DNA from: JAAZMA01 sp036720245
GTDB taxonomy: Bacteria; Bacillota; Clostridia; Tissierellales; Tepidimicrobiaceae
Direction of reading: 5' to 3'
Assembly (NCBI GenBank): GCA_036720245.1
Contig: DAIMNI010000040.1
Span: 1 to 20,747, forward strand
DNA: 20,747 bases
A program made the translations under genes and the position numbers. This document shows positions 6,597 to 14,880 of the stretch, piece by piece. Under the pieces are notes generated by a model. The model saw only the letters and a list, made by a program, of their open reading frames with translations, searched no databases and had not been told where the DNA came from. Numbering within the stretch: the first letter of the stretch is position 1; each line of letters starts with the position of its first letter.

Positions 6597-8441
6597 TTAT
6601 TTTTCCCTATATCCTAAAAGTCTTACTGCATTTACTATAACTAATAATACTGATAGTTCGTGTATTAGCATACCGGAAGATAAAAATACTACTTTTCCTA
6701 AAACTCCTGCAATAAGTCCTGCTGCCACTATTATGGCAAAGTATATATTTTGTTTCATATTTCTAACTGTAGCACGACTTAAACCAATGGCATAGGATAG
6801 CTTTTTTATTTCATTAGACATTAATACCACATCTGCAGTTTCCATAGCTACATCTGCTCCTGCTCCACCTATGGCAATTCCTAAATCTGCTGAGGCTAGG
6901 GCTGGTGCATCATTTACCCCATCTCCTACCATGGCAGTATGGCCAAGTTCTTCCTGTAGTTCTTTTAATTTTTGCACTTTCTCCTCTGGAAGCAATTCAG
7001 CATAATAATGGTCAATTCCAAGTTCTTTAGATATGGCAGCTGCTGCCCTTTGATTATCTCCTGTTAGCATTACTATTTTTTTAATGCCTTGATGCTTTAA
7101 ATTTATAATTAATTCTTTAGCATCTTCTCTTATAGTATCTGCTATGGATATGGCTCCTAGCATCTTTTCTAAATCTGAGACAAATATTACAGTTTGGCCT
7201 TGTTCTTCTTCATTTCTCACATATTCCTCTTCCATTTCATCTATTATTATATCATTTTCGATTAGTAGTTTTCTATTGCCTATTAAATAATATTTATCCT
7301 TAAATTTAAACTTTAAACCTTGACCTGTAATTATTTCAGATTCTTCAGGTACTTCATTAACAGTTCCAAATCGTTTTTCTGCCTCTAGGATGATTGCCCT
7401 AGCTAAGGGATGTTCAGAATAGGACTCTCCAATAGCTGTTAGCTTTAACAATTCATCTTCATCTATTTCAAAAGCTTTAACTTTAGTTACTTTAGGTTTA
7501 CCTTCAGTTAAAGTACCTGTTTTATCAAAGGCTAGGACTTTTACTTTTCCCATTCCTTCCATTATCTCTCCACCTTTAATTAAAACTCCATGCTTTGCTC
7601 CATTTCCAATTCCAGCAACTATGGATACAGGTGTGGATATTACTAAGGCACCAGGACAAGCAATCACTAATAATGTAAGGGATGATACCAAATCTTTAGT
7701 AAATAAATACAATATAACTGCCAGTATAATAATTGTAGGTGTATAATATCTAGAGAAGGTTTCTAAAAATTTCTGTGTCTTAGCTTTTTTATCCTGAGCT
7801 TCCTCTACCATTTGAAGTATTCTAGAAAAGGTAGTATCTTCTCCAACTTTATCTGCATTAACTTTAATATAACCTGATTCTATTATAGCGCCAGAAAAAA
7901 CATTATCTCCAATTTCTTTATCCACTGGTATGGACTCTCCTGTAATGGCAGCTTGATTTACATAGGCATTCCCTTCTATAACAGTACCATCTACAGAAAT
8001 TTTTTCTCCTGGTTTAACTATTACTATATCTCCTTTAATTACTTCATCTGGTGAAATTTCTATTTCTTCCCCATCTCTAATAACCCTAGATATATCTGGT
8101 GCTAAATCTAATAGAGCTTTAATAGAAGAACGGGTTTTTTCTATGGTTTTAGCTTCTAAATATTCTCCTAACATAAATAAAAAAGTTACAGCTGCTGCCT
8201 CCCAATATTCCCCTATAAATAATGCACCCGTTACAGCTAATGTAACTAGGGCATCTATTCCCACAATTTTATATCTTAAAGCTGAAAAAGCATTTTTAGC
8301 TATGGGGAGGCCTGATACAAATGCAGCCAAAATCATAAATATATTGGCTATTTCCATGGCTACATTTGTATTTTTTAAAATAAAAGATATTATAATAAGT
8401 ATTCCCGATAGGGCTACTCTTTGCCCTTTACTTATTCTCAT
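6597..8441 (-). CDS. Heavy-metal P1B-type ATPase with a CPG motif
   Basis: A 614-residue P-type ATPase with TGES (167-170), phosphorylation motif DKTGTLT (306-312), the P1B-specific SEHPLA (342-347) and GDGVNDAP (506-513). About eight membrane segments are predicted and there is no N-terminal HMA domain. The metal-site motif in the sixth segment reads CPG (262-264), not the usual CPC or SPC; the codons TGT CCT GGT confirm it. The last segment has H594-E595-L-S, recalling the HEGxT motif of P1B-4 pumps (Co, Zn, Fe). The substrate is therefore uncertain: a divalent transition metal is likely, export direction presumed. It starts after GGGGGGAG, 18 bp downstream of a separate HMA protein that probably supplies the missing metal-binding domain, and precedes an FNR-like regulator. 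Confidence 0.93.
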   Translation of the reverse strand: MRISKGQRVALSGILIIISFILKNTNVAMEIANIFMILAAFVSGLPIAKNAFSALRYKIVGIDALVTLAVTGALFIGEYWEAAAVTFLFMLGEYLEAKTIEKTRSSIKALLDLAPDISRVIRDGEEIEISPDEVIKGDIVIVKPGEKISVDGTVIEGNAYVNQAAITGESIPVDKEIGDNVFSGAIIESGYIKVNADKVGEDTTFSRILQMVEEAQDKKAKTQKFLETFSRYYTPTIIILAVILYLFTKDLVSSLTLLVIACPGALVISTPVSIVAGIGNGAKHGVLIKGGEIMEGMGKVKVLAFDKTGTLTEGKPKVTKVKAFEIDEDELLKLTAIGESYSEHPLARAIILEAEKRFGTVNEVPEESEIITGQGLKFKFKDKYYLIGNRKLLIENDIIIDEMEEEYVRNEEEQGQTVIFVSDLEKMLGAISIADTIREDAKELIINLKHQGIKKIVMLTGDNQRAAAAISKELGIDHYYAELLPEEKVQKLKELQEELGHTAMVGDGVNDAPALASADLGIAIGGAGADVAMETADVVLMSNEIKKLSYAIGLSRATVRNMKQNIYFAIIVAAGLIAGVLGKVVFLSSGMLIHELSVLLVIVNAVRLLGYREK

Positions 8442-8459
8442 ATAATCTCCCCCCTTTAA

Positions 8460-8675
8460 TTATTTTTCTCCTAATACACTATATCCTAGTCTTTCTAAAA
8501 TCAATTTAATATCCTCATTTTCAACTATATTTTCATCAAAAGTAACTTTTACTTTACTAGAATTAAATAGTACTTCATATTTTTCTACACCTTTAGTTTT
8601 CTTTAGAGCACCTTCTATTTTCATAGTACAAGATGGACATGTAAAAGTGCTTAATTGATAAGTTTTATTTGTCAT
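8460..8675 (-). CDS. Small HMA-domain metal-binding protein
   Basis: A 71-residue single-domain HMA protein of the CopZ type with metal ligands C13 and C16 (FTCPSCTMKIEGAL), a normal length for a stand-alone metallochaperone. The ferredoxin-like beta-alpha-beta-beta-alpha-beta pattern is consistent throughout (VEKYEVLFNSSKVKVTFDE, then IKLILERLGYSV). It probably hands metal to, or regulates, the ATPase encoded 18 bp downstream, which has no HMA domain. AAGGAGG precedes the ATG. It is the first gene of the operon, behind an FNR-box promoter. The metal cannot be told from the sequence. Confidence 0.9.
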   Translation of the reverse strand: MTNKTYQLSTFTCPSCTMKIEGALKKTKGVEKYEVLFNSSKVKVTFDENIVENEDIKLILERLGYSVLGEK

Positions 8676-8710
8676 TTTTATTCCTCCTTAAATTTATTAT
8701 TTCTATTCTG

Positions 8711-8760
8711 TATCTTTATTATAAGAGATATAATATTAATATACTTTGACCTAGATCAAA
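8711..8760 (-). promoter_or_regulatory. FNR-activated-type (class II) promoter of the metal ATPase operon
   Basis: A near-perfect FNR box, TTTGATCTAGGTCAAA on the minus strand (8745-8760), fits TTGAT-N4-ATCAA with one mismatch. A TATAAT -10 box lies at 8718-8723. Placing the start at 8711 puts the box centre at -41.5, the class II activator position of Crp/Fnr proteins. There is no good -35 hexamer, consistent with activator dependence. The Crp/Fnr protein encoded at the end of this operon is the obvious candidate. Confidence 0.65.
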
Positions 8761-8798
8761 AAATAAAAAAAGACCATATACCTAATTGGAATATGGCC
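8761..8798 (-). terminator. Rho-independent terminator of the opp operon
   Basis: On the minus strand, GGCCATATTCC (8788-8798) pairs with GGTATATGGTC (8772-8782), with one G-T wobble and one mismatch around a 5-nt loop. A tail of seven Ts, then A, then more Ts follows. It lies just past the oppF stop and just upstream of the FNR box of the next operon. Confidence 0.85.
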
Positions 8799-8804
8799 CT
8801 AATC

Positions 8805-9743
8805 CTATAAACTTTTTTTGTATTCCTTTACTTCTGATTTAGATGCATATATAAAATGATTTGGTCTTATCTCTACTAATTCTGGTTTTTCTTTGCTATA
8901 ATCGTGGATCTTTGGATTATAGTATATTCTCTTCCTATGTCTTTCATAATTTGGATCTGGTAATGGTATTGCAGATAATAAGGATTTTGTATAGGGATGA
9001 ATTGGATAATTGTATAATTCATCTGATCCCGCCATTTCTACTAATTCACCATTATACATTACTCCTATATTATCTGAAAAATACTTAACTACTGATAAAT
9101 CATGGGCTATAAATAATACTGTTAGACCTAATTGATCTTTTAACTTATTTAATAAATTTAAAACCTGTGCCTGTATACTTACGTCTAAGGCAGAAATAGG
9201 TTCATCCGCAATTACTAAATCTGGATTTGTAATTAAAGCCCTAGCAATGCCAATTCTTTGTCTTTGTCCACCAGAAAACTCGTGGGGATAGCGATTAGCA
9301 TGTTCACTAGTTAAACCTACAGTTTCTAATATATCATATATTAATTTCATCATATGCTCTTCATTATCACATAATTTATTAATCTTTAAACCTTCTCCTA
9401 TAATCTCTTTTACCGTCATTCTTGGATTCAAAGATGCTATAGGGTCTTGGAATATCATTTGTATACCACGAGTTACTTCCTTTTTTTCTTCTTTTGTAAG
9501 TTTCCCCGAAATAAGTTTTCCATTAAAATAAACTTCTCCACCAGTAGGTTCATATAATCTAATTATGGTTCTGCCTGTGGTAGTTTTTCCACATCCAGAT
9601 TCTCCTACAAGGCCAAAAGTTTCCCCTTTATATATAGTAAAGGATACATCATCCACGGCCTTTACCACTGTTCTGTTTTTGCCACGGCCAGAAACAAAAT
9701 GTTGTTGTAAATTTTTAACCTCTAAAACTGGTTGTTTACTCAT
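8805..9743 (-). CDS. oppF: Oligopeptide ABC transporter ATP-binding protein OppF
   Basis: A 312-residue ABC ATPase with Walker A GESGCGKTT (47-55), Q-loop in MIFQDPIASLNPRM, signature SGGQRQR (157-163), Walker B LVIADEP (176-182) and H-loop H214. The C-terminal extension after about residue 245 (HPYTKSLLSAIPLPDP) is typical of the OppD/OppF/DppF subgroup, which energises peptide import. It lacks the cysteine cluster seen at the C-terminus of many OppD/F proteins. The start overlaps the end of oppD by 8 bp, so translation is probably coupled. It is the last gene of the operon and is followed by a strong terminator. Confidence 0.93.
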   Translation of the reverse strand: MSKQPVLEVKNLQQHFVSGRGKNRTVVKAVDDVSFTIYKGETFGLVGESGCGKTTTGRTIIRLYEPTGGEVYFNGKLISGKLTKEEKKEVTRGIQMIFQDPIASLNPRMTVKEIIGEGLKINKLCDNEEHMMKLIYDILETVGLTSEHANRYPHEFSGGQRQRIGIARALITNPDLVIADEPISALDVSIQAQVLNLLNKLKDQLGLTVLFIAHDLSVVKYFSDNIGVMYNGELVEMAGSDELYNYPIHPYTKSLLSAIPLPDPNYERHRKRIYYNPKIHDYSKEKPELVEIRPNHFIYASKSEVKEYKKSL

Positions 9744-10794
9744 GATCTACCACCTGCCTTTCCTCTTGGCTTTTCATTCTCTTTTGCAATGCCTTAGGAA
9801 TTTCCACCTTTGGAGCATCTGGATGCAATAACCATGTAGCTGCATAATGAGTATCTGATATTTTAAACATAGGTGGTTGCCTTTCAAAATCTACTTTCAT
9901 AGCATATCTATTTCTCGTTGCAAAAGCATCTCCCTTTGGCGGATATAACATATTAGGTGGTGTCCCTGGTATTACAAGTAATTCGTCTGAAGCATCTGTA
10001 TCCAAGTCTGGCATAGATGCAAGCAATGCCCAAGTATAAGGATGTCTAGGGCTATAAAATATTTCATCTACAGTACCTGTTTCTACAATTTTCCCTGCAT
10101 ACATAACTGCCACCCTATCTGCCACATTTGCTACAACTCCCAAATCGTGAGTAATAAATATTACAGAAATATTCCTTTCTGCTTGTATCTTTTTAATTAA
10201 ATCTAGTATTTGTGATTGAATGGTAACATCTAATGCTGTAGTTGGTTCATCACAAATTAATATATCTGGATCACAAGCCAAAGCTATAGCAATTACTATT
10301 CTCTGTCTCATACCTCCTGAAAATTGAAAAGGATATTGATTATATCTTTTTTCAGGTTCTGGAATTCCTACAGCATCCATTAAATCTATGGCTTTCTTTT
10401 TGGCTTTTTCTTTTGAAATATTGTCTTTCACAAGCATAGCCTCTGTAATTTGTTTTCCAATTTTCATTACAGGGTCTAATGAAGACATAGGGTCTTGAAA
10501 TATCATAGATATTTCAGAACCTCTAATTTTATTAAACTGTTTATCTTTAAATTTAGTTAAATCTTTGCCATTATATAAAATTTCACCTTTTTCAATATTT
10601 GCATTTTTAGAAAGTATCCCCATTATAGCTTTATTGGTTACAGATTTCCCTGAACCAGATTCCCCAACTATAGCCAAAGTTTCACCTTTGTACAAGTCGA
10701 AATTAACACCTCTAACTGCATGGACTTTTCCAGAAAAGGTGTTAAAAGTTATATATAAATCTTTTATTTGAAGTACTTTTTCTTGATTTTTCAT
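9736..10794 (-). CDS. oppD: Oligopeptide ABC transporter ATP-binding protein OppD
   Basis: A 352-residue ABC ATPase with Walker A GESGSGKS (44-51), Q-loop in MIFQDPMSSLDPVM, signature SGGMRQR (159-165), Walker B ILICDEP (178-184) and the H-loop in FITHDLGVVA. The C-terminal oligopeptide-transporter region (HPYTWALLASMP, then PPKGDAF and HYAATWLLHPDAPKVE) is cysteine-free. It pairs with OppF as the heterodimeric motor of the importer. AGGAGG lies upstream of its ATG, 15 bp after oppC, and its end overlaps oppF. Confidence 0.93.
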   Translation of the reverse strand: MKNQEKVLQIKDLYITFNTFSGKVHAVRGVNFDLYKGETLAIVGESGSGKSVTNKAIMGILSKNANIEKGEILYNGKDLTKFKDKQFNKIRGSEISMIFQDPMSSLDPVMKIGKQITEAMLVKDNISKEKAKKKAIDLMDAVGIPEPEKRYNQYPFQFSGGMRQRIVIAIALACDPDILICDEPTTALDVTIQSQILDLIKKIQAERNISVIFITHDLGVVANVADRVAVMYAGKIVETGTVDEIFYSPRHPYTWALLASMPDLDTDASDELLVIPGTPPNMLYPPKGDAFATRNRYAMKVDFERQPPMFKISDTHYAATWLLHPDAPKVEIPKALQKRMKSQEERQVVDHE

Positions 10795-10809
10795 AACTTA
10801 AACCTCCTC

Positions 10810-11943
10810 CTATTCTTGTCCTCTTAATGTTGGGTCAAAGGCATCTCTTAAACCATTTCCAAATAAATTAAAGGATAACATTAACACAGATATGATTATG
10901 GCAGGAAATAGTGTTAAATGTGGGTATTCTAATAATACCTTTTGTCCCTCTGACAATAGCACTCCAATAGATGGCTCTGGTGCACCAATTCCTAAACCTA
11001 AATAGGATAAGAAGGATTCTGTAAATATAGCACCAGGTATTGCTAAAGTTGCCTGAGTAATAATAGGTCCTATGGCATTAGGTAATATATGTCTAAAAAT
11101 TAAGGTTCTATCCTTTGCTCCCATAGTTCTAGAAGCCAATACATATTCTTGACCTTTAAATTTATAAAATTGTGCCCTAATCATTCTACTCATACCAATC
11201 CAACCTGTTAAAATCATGGATAGTATAAATGGAACTATACCCGAGCCTATATACATTACAAATAAAATTATAAGAACTAAACTAGGAATTCCCCCTATTA
11301 TTTCTGTAATTCTTTGCATTATCATATCTACCCATCCACCATAATATCCTGAGATGGAACCATAAACTACTCCTATAACCATATTAATTAAAACAGCAAG
11401 AATTCCTATGGCTAAAGATACTCTAGCACCTCTCCAAAGTCTAGTCCACATATCTCTACCTATGGAATCAGTACCTAACCAAAAATATACATCCTCCGCA
11501 CCTTTTAATTTGTACATATTTACTTGGGCTTTTACCATGGGAACTTTTACCCCATTGTATTCTTTATCATACTCTTCTACTATTTTTACTACTGTACCTT
11601 TATATTTTCCTTCTAGATTTTCCTTCCTTATTTCCATTACCTTAGTTCCATCAAAAATACCTATTTTTTCTAAGCCCTTTACTCTTGGTGGAAGTAATGC
11701 CCATTCAACATGTTGCTGTTTATAGGTATATTCATTCATAGCAGGCCCAAAAATTGCCATGAAAACTATAAATATAATAACCCAAGCTGCAACAATTGAG
11801 GCTTTATTTTTTCTAAAACGAAGCATAGCATCTTTAAAGAAGCCTATGGCCTCACCTTGAAATTTTTCGTCTTTAATATTTTCTTCTAATTGGACAAATT
11901 CAAAATCCTCTTTGTTTAATTTTATATTATTTAAATCGTCCAT
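10810..11943 (-). CDS. oppC: Oligopeptide ABC transporter permease OppC
   Basis: A 377-residue inner-membrane permease. A first membrane helix (about 48-68) is followed by an external segment of roughly 85 residues before the usual LGTDSIGRDMWTRLW (156-170) and the remaining five helices. The EAA loop that contacts the ATPases is EYVLASRTMGAKDRTLIFRHILPN (start 266). The protein is longer than a typical OppC of about 300 residues because of that insertion, which includes a charged stretch (about 100-150). Its start overlaps the oppB stop by one base (TAATG), which suggests coupled translation. Confidence 0.93.
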   Translation of the reverse strand: MDDLNNIKLNKEDFEFVQLEENIKDEKFQGEAIGFFKDAMLRFRKNKASIVAAWVIIFIVFMAIFGPAMNEYTYKQQHVEWALLPPRVKGLEKIGIFDGTKVMEIRKENLEGKYKGTVVKIVEEYDKEYNGVKVPMVKAQVNMYKLKGAEDVYFWLGTDSIGRDMWTRLWRGARVSLAIGILAVLINMVIGVVYGSISGYYGGWVDMIMQRITEIIGGIPSLVLIILFVMYIGSGIVPFILSMILTGWIGMSRMIRAQFYKFKGQEYVLASRTMGAKDRTLIFRHILPNAIGPIITQATLAIPGAIFTESFLSYLGLGIGAPEPSIGVLLSEGQKVLLEYPHLTLFPAIIISVLMLSFNLFGNGLRDAFDPTLRGQE

Positions 11944-12890
11944 TATTTTTTACCTCCTACACGAATTCTAGGATCTATAATTCCATAGGATAAATCCACT
12001 ACCAATATACTAACTAATCCTATTAAGGAGTAGAAAAATAGCGTAGCAATAGTTAATGGGTGGTCTAGTGCATTAATTGAAGTGACAGATAATTGCCCTA
12101 ATCCTGGTATACCAAAAATATTTTCTATAACCATAGCTCCTCCTAATATACCAAAAAACATCGGTATAATGATGTTTGCAAGTGGTATAAATGAATTACG
12201 AATAGCATGTTTTAGAGTAGCTTGTACCTGAGATAAACCTTTTGTTTTAGCTAATAACATATATTCTGAATTAAGTGCCTCACAAAGTTCTGAACGCATA
12301 TACCTAGTAATTGTAGCAATTCCACCAAATGATAGTGCTAAAATTGGTAAAATCATAGACTTAAACTTTGTCAAAGTAAGAGTAGACTCCGGAGACAACA
12401 ATATAGGTGCTAAGCCCCATTTAAATGCTACAAAATACTGTAGTAATGACGCAAAAACAAAGGACGGTACTGAAATGAAAAGAATAACCATAATAGAAAT
12501 TATATGATCTACCATGGTGTTTTTCTTTAATGCTGCTATAATTCCTAGTGTTATTCCAACTGGTATAGTGAATATTAGCGAGAAAATATTTACTTGTAAT
12601 GTTACAGGTAATTTTGTTTTTATAATATCAAATACTGGTACCCTAGGTTGAACTTTAATAGATGTCCCAAAATCAAAGGATAGAAAATCTTTTAAAAAGT
12701 ATCCATATTGTACTGGCAATGGGTCATTTAAATGGTATTTATCTTCTATAGCCAGTTTAACATCTTCAGGTAGCATTGGGTCATCTACAATACTTCCAGG
12801 CATAGAATGTATTATAAAGAAAGATATGCTAATTATTAAAAACAATGTAATAGCCATTGCAATTAATCTTTGTGCAATATATCTAGCCAT
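11943..12890 (-). CDS. oppB: Oligopeptide ABC transporter permease OppB
   Basis: A 315-residue permease with the typical N-terminus (MARYIAQRLIAMAITLFLII), the periplasmic YHLNDPLPVQYGYFLKDFL region near 52-70, and six predicted membrane helices. The cytoplasmic EAA loop reads LNSEYMLLAKTKGLSQVQAT and continues LKHAIRNSFIPL. It ends with the conserved YGIIDPRIRVGGKK. It forms the translocation pore with OppC. A GAGAGGAG ribosome site lies 10 nt before the ATG. The gap of 229 bp to oppA holds a dispersed repeat and hairpins, so oppBCDF may be expressed less than oppA. Confidence 0.93.
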   Translation of the reverse strand: MARYIAQRLIAMAITLFLIISISFFIIHSMPGSIVDDPMLPEDVKLAIEDKYHLNDPLPVQYGYFLKDFLSFDFGTSIKVQPRVPVFDIIKTKLPVTLQVNIFSLIFTIPVGITLGIIAALKKNTMVDHIISIMVILFISVPSFVFASLLQYFVAFKWGLAPILLSPESTLTLTKFKSMILPILALSFGGIATITRYMRSELCEALNSEYMLLAKTKGLSQVQATLKHAIRNSFIPLANIIIPMFFGILGGAMVIENIFGIPGLGQLSVTSINALDHPLTIATLFFYSLIGLVSILVVDLSYGIIDPRIRVGGKK

Positions 12891-12975
12891 AATCCATTTG
12901 CTCCTCTCAAATAAATTTCCTTTATAGATTATATTTAGAATAATATGCCTATTTTGTCAGTCCAGAACGTAGTCA

Positions 12976-13008
12976 AAGGATCTTTTAGTAGTATAAAACA
13001 AGATCCTT
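12976..13008. repeat. 9-bp inverted repeat in the oppA-oppB gap
   Basis: AAGGATCTT (12976-12984) and AAGATCCTT (13000-13008) are perfect inverted arms with a 15-nt loop. The second arm is the beginning of repeat copy B. On the minus strand it could form an RNA hairpin after oppA, without a clear T-run. It may attenuate read-through or protect the oppA message. Confidence 0.5.
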
Positions 13009-13059
13009 CGCTACATCTGCCTATTCAATGGATGTGCAGAGCCTACGCTCAGGATGACA
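13002..13059. repeat. 58-bp interspersed repeat, copy B
   Basis: Same length and orientation as copy A (6535-6592), with four mismatches. It is followed by a short duplication: AGGATGACAATTC occurs at 13051-13063 and again at 13079-13091. It lies between the oppA stop and the oppB ribosome site and has no coding potential. The rest of the 12891-13119 gap shows nothing else I can name. Confidence 0.85.
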
Positions 13060-13119
13060 ATTCCTTTTGTAACATTTAGGATGACAATTCTAAAATTAAA
13101 TTTCTATATTTCAAATCAA

Positions 13120-14880
13120 TTAATCAACTATATCTGCTTGTAATTCTGCAAATCCTAATCCTGGTATGAATTTACCATTTGTTATAAGTTTAATTCTATC
13201 TGCAAATACTTGAGCATTATTATTTTGGAAGATTGGCACTTGTGGTACATAATCTATTAACATTTCTTCCATTTTAGCTAATGCTTCTATTCTTCCCTTA
13301 GGATCTAATAGTAAATCCCCTCTAGTTGTTCTTTCATATAATTTATCAAACTCTTCATTTGCAAATCTATGAGATTTATTTGGGAAATCTGTAGTCCATA
13401 CAAACATACTACCCCATGGATTAAATGCATCTTGTGTATAAGCTCCTATACCCATATCAAAGTTACCATCCCTATATGCATCATAAGCTGCTTGTGGTGG
13501 CATAGCTCTTAATTTAATATCTAATTTATCTGAACCAAATAGTCCTTCATATTCTTCTTCAGCTACTTCAGTCATTCTCTTCATAGTTTCTTGAGCTTCA
13601 AAGTATATAATTTCTATTTCAATTTTCTTATTTCCATTAGCTTCATAAGCTTTTTCAAAATATTCTTTTGCTAATTCTGGATCAAATCCACTGCCTTCTG
13701 GTCTTATAGCTTTTGCTTCTTCTGTATCACAATATTTTGTTCCGTTTTCATAATCTACCATAGGTATAGAAGATATATAATATGGTGTGGATTCATATAC
13801 CTTAAATACACCTTTAGTAATCTTATCCCTATCTATACCATAAAATAGTGCTTTTCTTAAATCATTATTTTGAAGTATAGGATTTTTTTCAGAAGTACTA
13901 TTTACAAAGAAACCCCATACAGTATTTCTTTCTTGGAATACTACTCTTGGATCTTCTTGATATTTATCATATTCACTACCACTTACTGTAGCTGTATCTA
14001 ATTCGCCATTTTCAAATAATTGTAATCTTGTAGCGGATTCAGTTATAACTCTGCTTTCTATTCTATCTGGTTTATAAATATCCCCTAGTATAGCATCTTC
14101 GTTCTTTTCAAATACTCTGTTTTGGTCTCTTATCCATTCTGTAAGTTTATAAGTACCACAGGATGGAACCTTTTCTAATGTAGTTGCATAATCTGTTTCA
14201 GTTCTATCTTCATTCATTCCAGCTTCATATAATTCCTTGTGTACAGGAGATGTAGCTCCACCACCTGCAAAAGTAGTTAAAACATCTATTTCAGGCATTT
14301 CAGTGTCTAAAGTAATTTCTAATGTTTTTTCGTCTAGAGCTTTAATTCCTACTTCTTCCCATTCTACTTCGCCCTTAAAATATTCTTCTGCATTAACTAC
14401 TGGAACACTATCCCATAGTATAAAAGCATTTCTATTTGCTAAATTATGATCCAATAACATTTTATAAGAATATTCATAGTCTTCAGCTGTAATTGGTGTA
14501 CCATCAGTCCATTTTAAACCATCTTTTAATGTAAATGTCCACACTTTATTGTCTTCAGTTTCTGGTAATGCTTCTGCATGATTTGGAATAAATTCTGCTT
14601 TCTCTTCATCTGGATTATAAACTAATTCTAATAATCCTCCATAGATATAGCTTATTAATACACTATCCTCAGCAGATTCTGATGTATGAGGATTAAAAGT
14701 TGCAGCTGGCATACCTGCAAGTCTTAAAACTTTTGGACCAGTTGCTTTTGGTGTTTCATCTTTTACTACTGGTTTTTCTCCTTCTTTAACATCTTCACCC
14801 TTACCGCATCCTGTTGCAAACACTGACATAGTCATTACTACAACAAGAACTAACAATAATATTTTTTTAGATGTCTTCAT
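13120..14880 (-). CDS. oppA: Oligopeptide-binding lipoprotein OppA
   Basis: A 586-residue extracellular solute-binding protein of family 5. The N-terminus is a lipoprotein signal (MKTSKKILLLVLVVVMTMSV) with lipobox ATGC and lipidated C25, followed by a charged linker and the binding domains. Family landmarks are TFNPHTSESAEDSVLISYIY (about 61-80), WTFTLKDGLKWTDGTPITAEDY (about 114-135) and AFNPWGSMFVWTT in the C-terminal lobe. It captures peptides outside the membrane and delivers them to OppBC. A strong AGGGGGAG lies 6-7 nt before the ATG. It is the first gene of the operon, as is common, with a 229-bp gap before oppB. Substrate preference (general peptides or a specific one) cannot be read from sequence. 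Confidence 0.93.
   Translation of the reverse strand: MKTSKKILLLVLVVVMTMSVFATGCGKGEDVKEGEKPVVKDETPKATGPKVLRLAGMPAATFNPHTSESAEDSVLISYIYGGLLELVYNPDEEKAEFIPNHAEALPETEDNKVWTFTLKDGLKWTDGTPITAEDYEYSYKMLLDHNLANRNAFILWDSVPVVNAEEYFKGEVEWEEVGIKALDEKTLEITLDTEMPEIDVLTTFAGGGATSPVHKELYEAGMNEDRTETDYATTLEKVPSCGTYKLTEWIRDQNRVFEKNEDAILGDIYKPDRIESRVITESATRLQLFENGELDTATVSGSEYDKYQEDPRVVFQERNTVWGFFVNSTSEKNPILQNNDLRKALFYGIDRDKITKGVFKVYESTPYYISSIPMVDYENGTKYCDTEEAKAIRPEGSGFDPELAKEYFEKAYEANGNKKIEIEIIYFEAQETMKRMTEVAEEEYEGLFGSDKLDIKLRAMPPQAAYDAYRDGNFDMGIGAYTQDAFNPWGSMFVWTTDFPNKSHRFANEEFDKLYERTTRGDLLLDPKGRIEALAKMEEMLIDYVPQVPIFQNNNAQVFADRIKLITNGKFIPGLGFAELQADIVD

Noticed and set aside
6565..6795. 76-residue plus-strand open frame covering repeat copy A and the end of the ATPase gene
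   Set aside because: It is antisense to a conserved ATPase, begins inside a dispersed repeat and has no ribosome site.
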